44,024 bases of DNA from an uncultured Clostridia bacterium (GCA_930990965.1 CAKNRQ010000020.1:1-44024), one strand, 5' to 3'; shown: positions 7,266 through 15,659, counted from the stretch's first letter. Notes: a model not told the origin generated them from the sequence alone. A program made the numbers and translations.

Positions 7266-7297
7266 AAATTTCGGATTTACGACACTTTTACGACACT
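7257..7297. repeat. Putative integrase arm-type binding repeats
   Basis: TTTACGACACT occurs twice in perfect tandem (7276-7286 and 7287-7297), and its complement GTGTCGTAAA lies at 7257-7266, overlapping the end of int. Tn916-type integrases bind tandem repeats near each end with their N-terminal domain. No matching copy was seen in 1-620. Confidence 0.55.
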
Positions 7298-7342
7298 CTC
7301 AGGCGAAGTTGTGCGAAGTTATGCTGCGTTGTGCCGGGAGAT

Positions 7343-7358
7343 GCAATTTTTAAATTGC
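7343..7358. other. AT-rich palindrome near the presumed right junction
   Basis: GCAATTT-TT-AAATTGC is a perfect dyad. Tn916-like elements favour AT-rich bent targets with T-run/A-run halves, so the right end may lie here, but no second copy defines it. Nothing else is seen between the repeats and the phosphatase promoter. Confidence 0.25.
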
Positions 7359-7375
7359 TGGTAAACGTTCACTGT

Positions 7376-7406
7376 TTGCGCGAATATCGGCATATTTGAG
7401 TATAAT
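7376..7406 (+). promoter_or_regulatory. Possible promoter for the phosphatase gene
   Basis: TTGCGC (7376-7381) and a consensus TATAAT (7401-7406) are separated by 19 nt, longer than ideal. The -10 lies 26 nt before the ATG at 7433. Confidence 0.4.
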
Positions 7407-7432
7407 TTGGTACAGTCAGGGAAGTGAAGCAA

Positions 7433-7885
7433 ATGATAAAAATCCTGTTTGTATGCCACGGCAGTATTTGCCGCAGTCCTATGGCAGAGTTTATGTTTAA
7501 AGACATGGTGGAGAAGGCGGGGCTTTCAGGTGAGTTTCACATCGCCTCGGCGGCTATGCACTCGGATGAGATCGGCAGCTCCGTATATCCACCTGCGCGC
7601 AGGAAACTTGCGGAGCACGGCATAGGCTGTGCCGGACACGCTGCGCACCGCATGACGAGGGCAGAGTACGACAAATACGACGTGATAATCTGCATGGACC
7701 AGGCCAACCTGCGCGACGTGCGCAGGCTGTCCGGCGGGGACCCGGAGGGCAAGGCCCACCTGGCTCTCGATTACGCCGGCAGGCCGGGCGAGGAAGTAGC
7801 CGACCCCTGGTACACCGGCGACTTTGAAGCGACCTGGCAAGACCTGAGCCAATCCCTTGCCGGCCTTCTAAAAGCACTGCAATAA
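7433..7885 (+). CDS. Low-molecular-weight protein-tyrosine phosphatase
   Basis: A 150-residue cytosolic phosphatase of the LMW-PTP family. The P-loop CHGSICRS at residues 8-15 gives nucleophile Cys8 and phosphate-binding Arg14, and the general acid is Asp124 in DPWYTGDF. MIKILFVCHG from ATG 7433 is the canonical beginning; a GTG three codons earlier is less likely. Length is normal. It stands alone between the mobile element and a convergent LRR gene, with its own promoter and terminator, so its substrate cannot be inferred from neighbours. If the element ends near 7350, this is the first chromosomal gene to its right. Confidence 0.92.
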   Translation: MIKILFVCHGSICRSPMAEFMFKDMVEKAGLSGEFHIASAAMHSDEIGSSVYPPARRKLAEHGIGCAGHAAHRMTRAEYDKYDVIICMDQANLRDVRRLSGGDPEGKAHLALDYAGRPGEEVADPWYTGDFEATWQDLSQSLAGLLKALQ

Positions 7886-7887
7886 AA

Positions 7888-7917
7888 TAAGCGGCCTCCA
7901 TGCTGGGAGGCCGCTTA
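7888..7917. terminator. Bidirectional terminator
   Basis: TAAGCGGCCTCC (7888-7899) and GGAGGCCGCTTA (7906-7917) form a 12-bp stem between two convergent genes, with a T-rich tract on the plus side. Confidence 0.85.
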
Positions 7918-7927
7918 CTTGTTTTGT

Positions 7928-9895
7928 TTAGGTGTAGATAGTGCAGTTGGGTAGCGCCTGGCCGATTTCGTCTATCTCCTGCTGGGAGAAGCCGCAACCG
8001 GCGGCGTACAGGGTGCGCAGGTTCTTGAGACCCAGCAGCGGTGTGATATCGTCTATCTCACAGCCCTCTATGTCGAGCGTTTGCAGGTTAGTGAGGTCCG
8101 CAATCGCGGAGAGATCTGTCACCGCCGTGCCGTTGAGCGAGAGCACGTAGAGGTTGTCAAGCTGAGAAAGGGCCGATATATCCAACAGGTTCTCGTTCAG
8201 GCTCAGATGCAGTTCAATCAGTCCCCTCATGTGCCTCAGCGGCGTGATGTCGGTTATGTCGTTCTGCATCAGATCCAGGCCCTCAAGCGCGGTGAGGTTT
8301 GAAAGCGCGGAGATGTCCGTGAGCTCGCACCGTGCAAGTTCCAGATAGGTGAGCGTGGGCACGGAACTTATGTTGGAGATGTCGATGCCCGGGTTATCGG
8401 ACAGCGTGAGCACGCTGAGATTTTGGAACTGCTCAATGCCGTCTAGGTTCTCAACTCCGCTGCCGCTGGCGTTGACCTGCGTGGAGTCCACGGGGAACAT
8501 CTGGTCGCCGAGCGTGACGTCGGAAAAGTCCGGGGCGCTGATGTTCGTGTTCGGCAGCGCGGCTATCAGCTCATTCACCGCTTCTCGGGAGAGGTCCGGG
8601 TTGTTGCGAATATAGAGGTTATCCAGCCAGGTCATGCGCGAGAGTATCTCGAGGTCTGAATCCTGGAGCCCGGCGTCGTCGAGTATGAGCGAGCTCAGCC
8701 CGGTGAGGGTCTCCAGGACGCTGTAGTCCTCTATGTCGTTGCCGGATATCTCCAGCTCTGTCAGCGTCGTGTGTCCGGCCAGGGCCGAGATATTTGTGAC
8801 GTTGGTGTCCCTGAACCACAGCACTTCGAGGTTGTTGAGGGCCAGGATGGGCGAGATGCTGCTGACGTTGGTGGAGGTGAAGTCCAGCGAACGCAGGTTC
8901 GGCATTCCGGCCACGACGGAGATGCTGTCGATGTCGGTATACGAGACATCGAGCGACTCGAGCTGAGTGCATGTCGCCAGGGCAGAGATATCCGTTATAT
9001 CCGCGCCGGTAAAGGCCAGGCTGGTCACGTCGCTGTTGAAGGTCTGGCCGCCGAGGGTTATTTCAGTGACGGTCTCCGTCGGCGTGTCAGTGAGGATGGT
9101 GCAGTTGGGCAACTCCGTCTGCAGGGCCTCGAACTCTTCGTCGGTTATTTCGCGTCCGCGAATGTCCAGCGTAGCGAGGTTATCCAGGCCGTAGAGCGGC
9201 TCGAGCGAAGATATGTTCTCATTCCCGCTCAGATAAAGAGTCTTGAGCGAGGATAGACCAGAGAGCGGGGAGAGATCCGTGATGTCGTTGTCCTCAAGAG
9301 AGAGGTCTGTGAGCTTGCTCAGCGAAGAGAGCGCGGAGATGTCCGTGAGCGAGCAGTCGTTCAGGCTCAGACTGGTGAGCTCTGAAAGCGTGGCAATGGC
9401 GCTCATGTCCGCGGAGGTGAGCGCCGAGCCCGACACGACAAGCGTCTGAGAGTCTATAGGATACTCTGTGCCCGCGACGGTCACGGTCTCGGTATCCGGC
9501 TCGTCTGTGTTGTCCGTCAGGTGAGAGCGGTACTCTTCAAGCAGCGTGCCGGCCTCCTGGCCGGAACCGTGCGAGCCGGTCCAGGCTTCGAGCTCGGACA
9601 CTGCGCTTTCGTAGTCGCCCTTGCCCGCGTAGCTGCGGGCGATAATGAGGACGGCCTCTTCCGTGGCGTCCTCGGCGTAGGCCAACTTGGCAGAGTTGAT
9701 GGCCTCGTCGTAGTCTCCGGCGACATAGTACTCCATCGCAGCTTCATAGTTTTGACGGTAGTCATCACCGGCGCTGCGCTGCATAAGCACAACGGCGATG
9801 ACGATGATTGCGATGACAAGCGCGGCGCCCACGACGGTGAGTATCAGCGCCTTGCGGTCCATGCGCGGAGTTTGCGTATTCTTCCTGCTTTCCAT
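7928..9895 (-). CDS. Membrane-anchored leucine-rich-repeat protein with TPR-like stalk
   Basis: A 655-residue protein. Residues 1-14 are basic, 15-38 form one transmembrane helix (ALILTVVGAALVIAIIVIAV), and residues 45-125 look like tetratricopeptide-type helices (YVAGDYDEAINSAKLAYAE). From about residue 150 to the end are internalin/SDS22-like 21-22-residue repeats (pattern L-x-x-L-x-L-x-x-N-x-I-x-D-I-x-x-L). They fall in three blocks, each led by a GTEYPI, GGQTFN or GDQMFP strand, with the blocks ending in ELPNCT/ALPN. Topology should be cytoplasm-in with repeats outside. GGGAGG lies 7-8 nt before ATG 9895. The gene follows the M29 aminopeptidase by 34 nt and is probably cotranscribed. A role in surface binding is plausible; the ligand is unknown. 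Confidence 0.8.
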   Translation of the reverse strand: MESRKNTQTPRMDRKALILTVVGAALVIAIIVIAVVLMQRSAGDDYRQNYEAAMEYYVAGDYDEAINSAKLAYAEDATEEAVLIIARSYAGKGDYESAVSELEAWTGSHGSGQEAGTLLEEYRSHLTDNTDEPDTETVTVAGTEYPIDSQTLVVSGSALTSADMSAIATLSELTSLSLNDCSLTDISALSSLSKLTDLSLEDNDITDLSPLSGLSSLKTLYLSGNENISSLEPLYGLDNLATLDIRGREITDEEFEALQTELPNCTILTDTPTETVTEITLGGQTFNSDVTSLAFTGADITDISALATCTQLESLDVSYTDIDSISVVAGMPNLRSLDFTSTNVSSISPILALNNLEVLWFRDTNVTNISALAGHTTLTELEISGNDIEDYSVLETLTGLSSLILDDAGLQDSDLEILSRMTWLDNLYIRNNPDLSREAVNELIAALPNTNISAPDFSDVTLGDQMFPVDSTQVNASGSGVENLDGIEQFQNLSVLTLSDNPGIDISNISSVPTLTYLELARCELTDISALSNLTALEGLDLMQNDITDITPLRHMRGLIELHLSLNENLLDISALSQLDNLYVLSLNGTAVTDLSAIADLTNLQTLDIEGCEIDDITPLLGLKNLRTLYAAGCGFSQQEIDEIGQALPNCTIYT

Positions 9896-9929
9896 TAGTA
9901 CGCCTCCCGGGTGCGTGCTGCCGACGTGC

Positions 9930-11159
9930 TCAGAAAGCCCAGCCGCCGTCGGCGAAGATGGCGATACGCTCGCCGCCGGCCGTGATACCGGTCACGGACA
10001 GGTCGGCGCAGCCTATCATAAAGTCCTCGTGTACCATGGAGTCGTTTACGCCCATGGCGCGCAGCTCGTCGAGGGAATAGCTGCCGTAATTGCGGATGTT
10101 GCTGGTGTAGCCGCGGCCCAGGGCCAGGTGGCAAGCCGCGTTTTCGTCGAAGAGGGTGTTGTAGAACATGACGCCGCTGTTGCGGATCGGGCTGTCATAG
10201 GGCACAAGCGCGCACTCTCCTAGCATGCGCGAGCCTTCGTCCATGTCGAGCAGCGCACGCAGGGCCTCTTCGTTCCGGTTTGCGCCGCAGTCAACCACGC
10301 GGCCGTGCTCAAAGCGAAGCCAGAAGCCGTCTATGAGCTGTCCGCGGTAGGCCAGCGGCCGGGTTGCGTAGACTATGCCCTCTGCCTCACCGGCGCGGGG
10401 GGTGATGTACACCTCTTCGCTGGGGATATTGGGGTTGTACACCGCATTGTTGACGGGATTTGTTTCGGAGCCGCCCAAAAACATGGCCTCGGGGATGAGC
10501 CCCACGGTCAGTTCGGTGCCGTTGGACGCGCGGTACTCGAGCGAGACAAGCCCCATGGCGTTGAGCTTCGCGCACCTGTCCTGCAGGAAGGCGTTGTGTC
10601 GCCGCCAGTTCTCGGCGGGGTCGCCCTCGAGCGCGCGGGAGCAGGAGAGTATGGCCTCCCAGAGCTTTTCAACGGCTTCGGCGTCGCCGAGGCCGGGGAA
10701 AACTTTCCTCGCCCATTCAACACCGGGGACGGCGGCGATGCACCACTGGTAACGGTTCTCCATCTCGTCACTGATGGGCTTCGTAACGGCGTAGCGGCGG
10801 CGCTGCGCTTCGGCGCGCTTGAGCTGGTCAATCCCGGCCAGCCCGTCGGGGTCCGCGCTCTCGAGGTAGAGCATGACGGGCAGGGTATCGGCGCGGTAAC
10901 GCAGCTTCTGCTCCTGCCAGAGCTTGACCGTGCCGAGAGTTTCAACGCTCTCGCTCTCGTTTTTAAGCCGCTCCATGGGCTGGTATTCCCACTCCACTTC
11001 GACCTCGCCCGCACCGGCGGCGTAGCATTCCTCTGCGAGCATGAGGACGAATTCCGGCTGATCGAGCCCGGCGCGCAGCACTACGCTCTGTCCGGGTACG
11101 ATGCCGCCGCCGGTGACGGCAATGAGCTTTGCATACTGCCTGAGCAGTTCCGATTTCAT
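9930..11159 (-). CDS. Aminopeptidase, M29 family (AmpS/PepS/aminopeptidase T type)
   Basis: A 409-residue cytosolic dinuclear-metal aminopeptidase, of usual family length. Recognisable metal-site segments are NIPSEEVYITPR (Glu), GECALVPYDSPI (Glu), HLALGRGY (His plus Tyr), and MVHEDFMIG followed by the terminal ADGG (His, Asp). The N-terminal half is an alpha/beta domain (VLRAGLDQPEFVLMLAEECYAAGAGEVEV). ATG 11159 has GGAGGA 5-6 nt upstream. It removes N-terminal residues from peptides; specificity cannot be read. It leads the leftward pair with the LRR gene and is divergent from GlyRS. Confidence 0.88.
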   Translation of the reverse strand: MKSELLRQYAKLIAVTGGGIVPGQSVVLRAGLDQPEFVLMLAEECYAAGAGEVEVEWEYQPMERLKNESESVETLGTVKLWQEQKLRYRADTLPVMLYLESADPDGLAGIDQLKRAEAQRRRYAVTKPISDEMENRYQWCIAAVPGVEWARKVFPGLGDAEAVEKLWEAILSCSRALEGDPAENWRRHNAFLQDRCAKLNAMGLVSLEYRASNGTELTVGLIPEAMFLGGSETNPVNNAVYNPNIPSEEVYITPRAGEAEGIVYATRPLAYRGQLIDGFWLRFEHGRVVDCGANRNEEALRALLDMDEGSRMLGECALVPYDSPIRNSGVMFYNTLFDENAACHLALGRGYTSNIRNYGSYSLDELRAMGVNDSMVHEDFMIGCADLSVTGITAGGERIAIFADGGWAF

Positions 11160-11181
11160 TATACTCCTCCAAGAAAAATTT

Positions 11182-11224
11182 AATGTTTAACATTTATTGA
11201 TATAATGTGTCTTTTGTGTTAACA
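11182..11224. promoter_or_regulatory. Divergent control region with TGTT(T)AACA dyads and a forward extended -10
   Basis: AATGTT-T-AACATT (11182-11194) and TGTTAACA (11217-11224) are two related dyads 30 bp apart flanking TTGATATAAT (11197-11206), a consensus -10 with a TGn extension facing GlyRS. This could be an operator pair. No recognisable -35 was found for the forward promoter, and the leftward promoter is not resolved. Confidence 0.35.
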
Positions 11225-11323
11225 TTATAGCTTGTCAGGCGGGCCGACGCGTTTTAGGCGCGACGAGCGTCTTACCGCGCATTATAGCACCAAGGCCACG
11301 ATCTGTAAAGCTAACAAAAATCT

Positions 11324-11342
11324 CCGCAGAAGCCATCTGCGG
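11324..11342 (+). promoter_or_regulatory. Leader hairpin upstream of GlyRS ribosome site
   Basis: CCGCAGA (11324-11330) pairs with TCTGCGG (11336-11342) just before the AAGGAG site at 11346-11351. The 11207-11357 leader has no T-box AGGGTGGNACCGCG element. Confidence 0.45.
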
Positions 11343-11357
11343 GAAAAGGAGACAATC

Positions 11358-12782
11358 ATGAAGAACACCGAAAAGACGATGGACAAGCTGGTCGCCCTCT
11401 GCAAAAACAGAGGATTCATATACGCCGGTAGCGAGATCTACGGCGGCCTTGCCAACAGTTGGGACTACGGCCCGCTTGGCGTGGAGCTCAAGAACAACGT
11501 CAAAAAAATGTGGTGGAAAAAGTTCGTGCAGGAGAACCCGTATAATGTCGGGCTCGATGCGGCCATACTGATGAACCCGAGCGTTTGGGTCGCCTCCGGC
11601 CACGTGACCACCTTCAACGACCCGCTCATCGACTGCAAGGCCTGCAAGAGCCGTCACCGCGCTGACAAGCTCATAGAGGACTGGCTCGCCGAGAACCCCA
11701 TCGAGGGCGTCTCCGCTGAGGCCATGACCAACGAGGAAATGGTCGCCTTCATACGCGAGCACAACATACCCTGCCCCGTGTGCGGCAAGAGCGACTTCAC
11801 CGATATCCGCAAGTTCAACCTGATGTTCAAGACACACCAGGGCGTCACCGAGGACAGCGCCAACGAGGTCTATCTGCGTCCCGAGACTGCCCAGGGCATC
11901 TTCGTCAACTTTAAGAATATACAGCGTACCACCCGCCGCAAGATACCCTTCGGCGTCTGCCAGATAGGCAAGAGCTTCCGCAACGAGATAACTCCGGGCA
12001 ACTTCACCTTCCGTACCCGTGAGTTTGAGCAGATGGAGCTCGAGTTCTTCTGTGAGCCGGGCACCGACCTCGAGTGGTTCAGCTATTGGCGCAATTACTG
12101 CCGCAACTGGCTGGTGAACCTCGGCATGAACGAGGAAAACCTCCGTCTGCGCGACCACGATCCGGCCGAACTGGCCTTCTACTCCAAGGCCACCACGGAC
12201 TTTGAATATCTGTTCCCCTTCGGCTGGGGCGAGCTCTGGGGCGTCGCCGACCGCACGGACTACGACCTCACCCAGCACCAGAACCAGTCCGGCCAGGATC
12301 TCACCTATTTCGACCAGGAGAAGAACGAGCACTACGTGCCCTACGTCGTCGAGCCCAGCCTGGGCGCCGACCGCGTGACGCTCGCCTTCCTCGTCGATGC
12401 ATACGACGAGGAGGTCGTGGACGAGGCGAAGAAGGACACCCGCGTGGTGCTGCACCTGCACCCCGCCCTCGCGCCCATCAAGGTCGCCGTGCTGCCGCTC
12501 TCCAAGAAGGAAGTCCTCTCCGGCCCGGCCCGCGAGCTCTATGCCGAGCTCTCCAAACACTTCATGTGCGAGTACGACGACACCGGCTCCATCGGCAAGC
12601 GCTACCGCCGCCAGGACGAGATTGGCACCCCCTACTGCGTCACCCTCGACTTCACCACCGTGGGCGATGACAAGACCGAGGCCGACCACTGCGTCACCGT
12701 CCGCGAGCGCGACAGCATGCAGCAGGTGCGCATTCCCATGAGCGAACTGGTGAGCTACCTGAGCGAGAGGCTAACATTTTAA
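11358..12782 (+). CDS. glyS: Glycyl-tRNA synthetase, single-chain (alpha2) type
   Basis: A 474-residue class II aminoacyl-tRNA synthetase that charges tRNA-Gly. Seen in order: [20 protein letters not shown] with YGPLG (motif 1 region), a zinc-binding insertion with CKAC and CPVC pairs, [10 protein letters not shown], motif 2 ([16 protein letters not shown], then [14 protein letters not shown]), motif 3 ([15 protein letters not shown]), and a C-terminal anticodon-binding domain ([13 protein letters not shown] onward, [20 protein letters not shown]). ATG 11358 has AAGGAG 6 nt upstream. This is the one-gene type and not the alpha/beta two-gene type. Followed by the NAD synthetase gene on the same strand, with a hairpin between. 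Confidence 0.97.
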   Translation: MKNTEKTMDKLVALCKNRGFIYAGSEIYGGLANSWDYGPLGVELKNNVKKMWWKKFVQENPYNVGLDAAILMNPSVWVASGHVTTFNDPLIDCKACKSRHRADKLIEDWLAENPIEGVSAEAMTNEEMVAFIREHNIPCPVCGKSDFTDIRKFNLMFKTHQGVTEDSANEVYLRPETAQGIFVNFKNIQRTTRRKIPFGVCQIGKSFRNEITPGNFTFRTREFEQMELEFFCEPGTDLEWFSYWRNYCRNWLVNLGMNEENLRLRDHDPAELAFYSKATTDFEYLFPFGWGELWGVADRTDYDLTQHQNQSGQDLTYFDQEKNEHYVPYVVEPSLGADRVTLAFLVDAYDEEVVDEAKKDTRVVLHLHPALAPIKVAVLPLSKKEVLSGPARELYAELSKHFMCEYDDTGSIGKRYRRQDEIGTPYCVTLDFTTVGDDKTEADHCVTVRERDSMQQVRIPMSELVSYLSERLTF

Positions 12783-12799
12783 GCGAATATCACCTCTTT

Positions 12800-12819
12800 C
12801 CTCCCCTTAAAAGGGGAGG
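12800..12819. repeat. Intergenic palindrome
   Basis: CCTCCCCTT (12800-12808) and AAGGGGAGG (12811-12819) form a perfect 9-bp stem with a 2-base loop between glyS and nadE. No U-run follows, so it is a weak terminator at best; short GC-rich palindromes of this type recur between genes in related gut Clostridia as I recall. Confidence 0.5.
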
Positions 12820-12867
12820 CGGGGGGAAAATGAGAGAAATTATTTTGTTTCAGGGTGATGTATTAAA

Positions 12868-14760
12868 ATGAAGGATGGATTTTTGAAAGTAGCCGCGGCG
12901 GCGCCCGAAATAAGGGTGGCCGACCCCGCGTACAACACGGACAAAATCATTGACTGCATCGGAGAGGCGAAGGAGGCCGGGGTCAAGCTGCTGACCTTCC
13001 CCGAACTGGTGCTCACGGGCGCGACCTGCGGCCACCTCTACTTTCAGCGGCATCTCACCGACGCCGCGATGGAAGGACTCAAGCGTATAGCCGCGTCCAC
13101 CGAGGGCAGCGACATGCTTGTCGTCGTCGGCCTGCCCCTCGCCGTGCGCGGGTCCTTGTACAGCGCCGCCGCCATCGTGTGCGACGGTGAAATCCTCGGC
13201 TTCACGGCGCGCAAGAATGTGCGCGGCACCGTGTTCTCCGCGCTGAACCCGGGCGAGGTCATGGAAATCGATATCGACGACACGGATTACTGCCACCTGC
13301 AGAGCGAGGTTATCTACTGCGCTTACGACGTTCTCGACGGCCTCGCCGTGGGCGTGCAGTTCGCCGCCGACAGGAAGCTTGCCGTGCCGCCCACCGCCGC
13401 TCTCTGCGCTTCCGGGGCCACCATTATCGCCGAGCTGAGCGACGAGCCCATGAGCTCCACCTCCCGCCACGACACCATGACCGCCATCGAGGTGGACACG
13501 AAGCGCCTGCACTACGCCTGCGTCAGCGCCGCTCCGTCCAGCGGCGAGAGCACGACGGACAAGAGCTACTACGGCCTCTGCCTCGTCTGCGACGACGGCG
13601 AAACCCTCGCCGTGAGCGAGAACGGCTCCGGCATGGCCGTGAGCGAGCCCGACATCTTCAACCTCAACGACGCGCGTATGCGTGAGCAGACCTACGCCGG
13701 TATGGCGCGCATGCCCATATCCCGCTACGGCTGGGACCTCAAACTCGCCGAAACGCGCCTCACCCGCCGCATCAAGCGCGAGCCCTTCGTGCCCGACGGC
13801 CACATCGCTGAGTTTGCCGAGCGCTGCCTGACCATCCAGGCCACCGGCCTCATCAAGCGCATGGAGTACACCAACTGCTGGCGTCCCGTCATCGGCGTCT
13901 CCGGCGGCGTAGACTCCACGCTGGTCATGCTCGCCTGCGCCAAGGCCATGGATATGTGCTCGCTGCCGCGCAAGAACATCGTCGCCGTGACGATGCCCTG
14001 CTTCGGCACTACCGACCGCACCAAGAATAACGCCATCACCATCGCTGAGCGCCTCGGCGCGGAGCTGCGCGTTATCCCCATAGGCGAGAGCGTCAAGAAG
14101 CACTTTGAGACCATCGGCCACGACTTCAACGACCACTCCGTCGTCTTTGAGAACGCCCAGGCGCGTGAGCGCACGATGGTGCTGCTCGACATTGCCAACA
14201 AGGTCGACGGCCTCGACGTCGGCACCAAGGACCTCAGTGAGCAGGCCGACGGCTGGTGCACGTATAACGGCGACCAGATCTCCAACTACGACATCAACGC
14301 CGGCATGACCAAGACCATGGTCCGCGCCGTCGTCAAGTATATCTCCGAAACCACCGAGGATGCCGAGCTTGCCGCCGCCCTGCGCGACATCTGGGACACC
14401 CCGGTAACTCCTGAGCTGCTGCCCATCGGAGACGAGGGCGAGCTGCTGCAGAAGAGCGAGGACAGCGTGGGACCCTATATCCTCCAGGACTTCTTCCTTT
14501 ACCACATGGTCATGCGCGGCGGCTCCCCGGCCAAGGTGCTGCGCCTGGCTGAAATCGCCTTCAAGGGCGAGTTTGACCGCGACACGCTCATATACTGGCT
14601 GCGCAGCTACTGCCGCCGTTTCTTTGTGCAGCAGTTCAAGCGCTCTGCAAGCGCGGACGGCCCCGCCGTCATGGGCTTTACCCTCTCGCCCCGTGATGGA
14701 CACAAGATGCCTTCCGACGCCTGCAACGCCCTGTGGCTGTCTGAGGTTGACAAGCTCTGA
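12868..14760 (+). CDS. nadE: NAD+ synthetase with N-terminal nitrilase-type domain lacking its catalytic Cys
   Basis: A 630-residue two-domain NAD synthetase (ATP-dependent amidation of deamido-NAD+, last step of NAD synthesis). The C-terminal domain is intact: ATP-pyrophosphatase loop GVSGGVDS at residues 343-350, then GTKDLSEQADGWCTYNGDQI. The N-terminal glutaminase-like domain keeps Glu46 (FPELVLTG) and probably Lys116, but the segment that normally reads G-V-E-I-C-E-D reads VGVQFAAD at residues 161-168, placing Ala166 where the nucleophilic Cys belongs. The usual YGEFYE stretch is also absent (RGTVFSALNPGE instead). The domain would then not release ammonia from glutamine and the enzyme may use free ammonia. 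It follows glyS by 85 nt and ends at a strong terminator. Confidence 0.93.
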   Translation: MKDGFLKVAAAAPEIRVADPAYNTDKIIDCIGEAKEAGVKLLTFPELVLTGATCGHLYFQRHLTDAAMEGLKRIAASTEGSDMLVVVGLPLAVRGSLYSAAAIVCDGEILGFTARKNVRGTVFSALNPGEVMEIDIDDTDYCHLQSEVIYCAYDVLDGLAVGVQFAADRKLAVPPTAALCASGATIIAELSDEPMSSTSRHDTMTAIEVDTKRLHYACVSAAPSSGESTTDKSYYGLCLVCDDGETLAVSENGSGMAVSEPDIFNLNDARMREQTYAGMARMPISRYGWDLKLAETRLTRRIKREPFVPDGHIAEFAERCLTIQATGLIKRMEYTNCWRPVIGVSGGVDSTLVMLACAKAMDMCSLPRKNIVAVTMPCFGTTDRTKNNAITIAERLGAELRVIPIGESVKKHFETIGHDFNDHSVVFENAQARERTMVLLDIANKVDGLDVGTKDLSEQADGWCTYNGDQISNYDINAGMTKTMVRAVVKYISETTEDAELAAALRDIWDTPVTPELLPIGDEGELLQKSEDSVGPYILQDFFLYHMVMRGGSPAKVLRLAEIAFKGEFDRDTLIYWLRSYCRRFFVQQFKRSASADGPAVMGFTLSPRDGHKMPSDACNALWLSEVDKL

Positions 14761-14766
14761 AATACG

Positions 14767-14792
14767 AAGCCGCCCCGTATGGGGCGGCTTTT
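14767..14792 (+). terminator. Rho-independent terminator of nadE
   Basis: AAGCCGCCCC (14767-14776), loop GTAT, GGGGCGGCTT (14781-14790) and TTTT. Confidence 0.92.
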
Positions 14793-14802
14793 GTAAGCAA
14801 GC

Positions 14803-14836
14803 AATCCTCCGTGCGGCGGCTGCCGTCCGGAGGATT
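14803..14836. repeat. Dyad downstream of the VOC gene
   Basis: AATCCTCCG (14803-14811) pairs with CGGAGGATT (14828-14836). It lies past the stop of the leftward VOC gene and may end its transcript, though no U-run follows on that strand. Confidence 0.4.
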
Positions 14837-14894
14837 ATTCTTGCGCTCCGGGAGTATCAATTTCGGGCAGCTCCCGGCAAAACTCGGGCTTGGT

Positions 14895-15353
14895 TCAGCG
14901 CATACAGGCCTTCACAAATTTTATCGGCACTTCCATACGCGCCGCGACCTGCTCCGGAGTCATGCCGCTGTCCAGGAAGCGCTTGCAGACGGCTTTCATG
15001 TTTTCTCCGACTTCAATGACGTGCCGGTCCGGGTCGTAGAAGCGCACAACGCGCTGGCCCCATGCGTGTTCCTTTATAGGGTGGACATAGCCGAGGTCAA
15101 ACTTCTCCAGCTTCTCTGAAAATTTGTCGAAGTCGTCCTCTTCAAAATAGAGCTCGACGTCCCTGCCGCCGAAGGTTATCTCGCCAGCGCCGGTGAGCTC
15201 CCGCCAGGTTTCAAGCGTCTGCAGGCACAGGCCGCCAGTCAGGGTTTTGTTTGCGCCGAAGTCCATAATCACGTGGAGGCCCAGCACTTTCTTATAGAAC
15301 TCAACAGACTTGTCCATATCCGCGACAACTAGCAGTGGGTTTTTGAATTTCAT
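14895..15353 (-). CDS. VOC-superfamily (glyoxalase/dioxygenase fold) protein
   Basis: A 152-residue protein with one glyoxalase-like beta-alpha-beta-beta-beta pair: FKNPLLVVADMDKSVEFYKK, VLGLHVIMDFGANKTL, DVELYFEEDDFDKFSEKL, and VRFYDPDRHVIEVGENM, the terminal metal-ligand strand with Glu. About 30 extra C-terminal residues (RFLDSGMTPEQVAARMEVPI) look like a small helix-turn-helix-like tail. ATG 15353 has GAGGT 8 nt upstream. Members include metallothiol transferases, dioxygenases and resistance proteins; the substrate cannot be told. It stands alone, leftward, between the nadE and rpmB terminators. Confidence 0.8.
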   Translation of the reverse strand: MKFKNPLLVVADMDKSVEFYKKVLGLHVIMDFGANKTLTGGLCLQTLETWRELTGAGEITFGGRDVELYFEEDDFDKFSEKLEKFDLGYVHPIKEHAWGQRVVRFYDPDRHVIEVGENMKAVCKRFLDSGMTPEQVAARMEVPIKFVKACMR

Positions 15354-15411
15354 GGTTATTACCTCGTCAATCCATACTCATTGTTTTGCGTCGGCTGCGC
15401 CGGGTATAGCA

Positions 15412-15453
15412 AAGCCGCGCCGGGTGGGAATAGCGTCCCTCCCGGCGCGGCTT
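15412..15453 (-). terminator. Terminator of rpmB
   Basis: AAGCCGCGCCGGG (15412-15424) and CCCGGCGCGGCTT (15441-15453) form a 13-bp stem; on the minus strand a short U-tract follows. Confidence 0.8.
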
Positions 15454-15470
15454 AGGCTGCGAGGCGCGGC

Positions 15471-15659
15471 TCACACCGCGCGGGTGACCTTTCCGCTGCG
15501 CAGGCAGCGGGTGCAGGCGTAGACGTGCTTGGGGCTGCCGTCCACGATGGCCTTTACGCGCTTAACGTTGGGCTTCCAGGTGCGGTTGGAGCGCCTGTGG
15601 GAATGGCTGACCTTGATGCCGAAGGCCATATCCTTGCCGCAGAATTCGCACTTTGCCAT
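15471..15659 (-). CDS. rpmB: 50S ribosomal protein L28
   Basis: A 62-residue large-subunit protein beginning MAKCEFCGKDMAFGIKVSHS. Two Cys-x2-Cys pairs (CEFC and CTRC) mark the zinc-binding form of L28. SHRRSNRTWKPN and HVYACTRCLRSGKV are family signatures. GGAGGT lies 9-10 nt before ATG 15659. Monocistronic, with its own promoter and terminator. Confidence 0.97.
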   Translation of the reverse strand: MAKCEFCGKDMAFGIKVSHSHRRSNRTWKPNVKRVKAIVDGSPKHVYACTRCLRSGKVTRAV

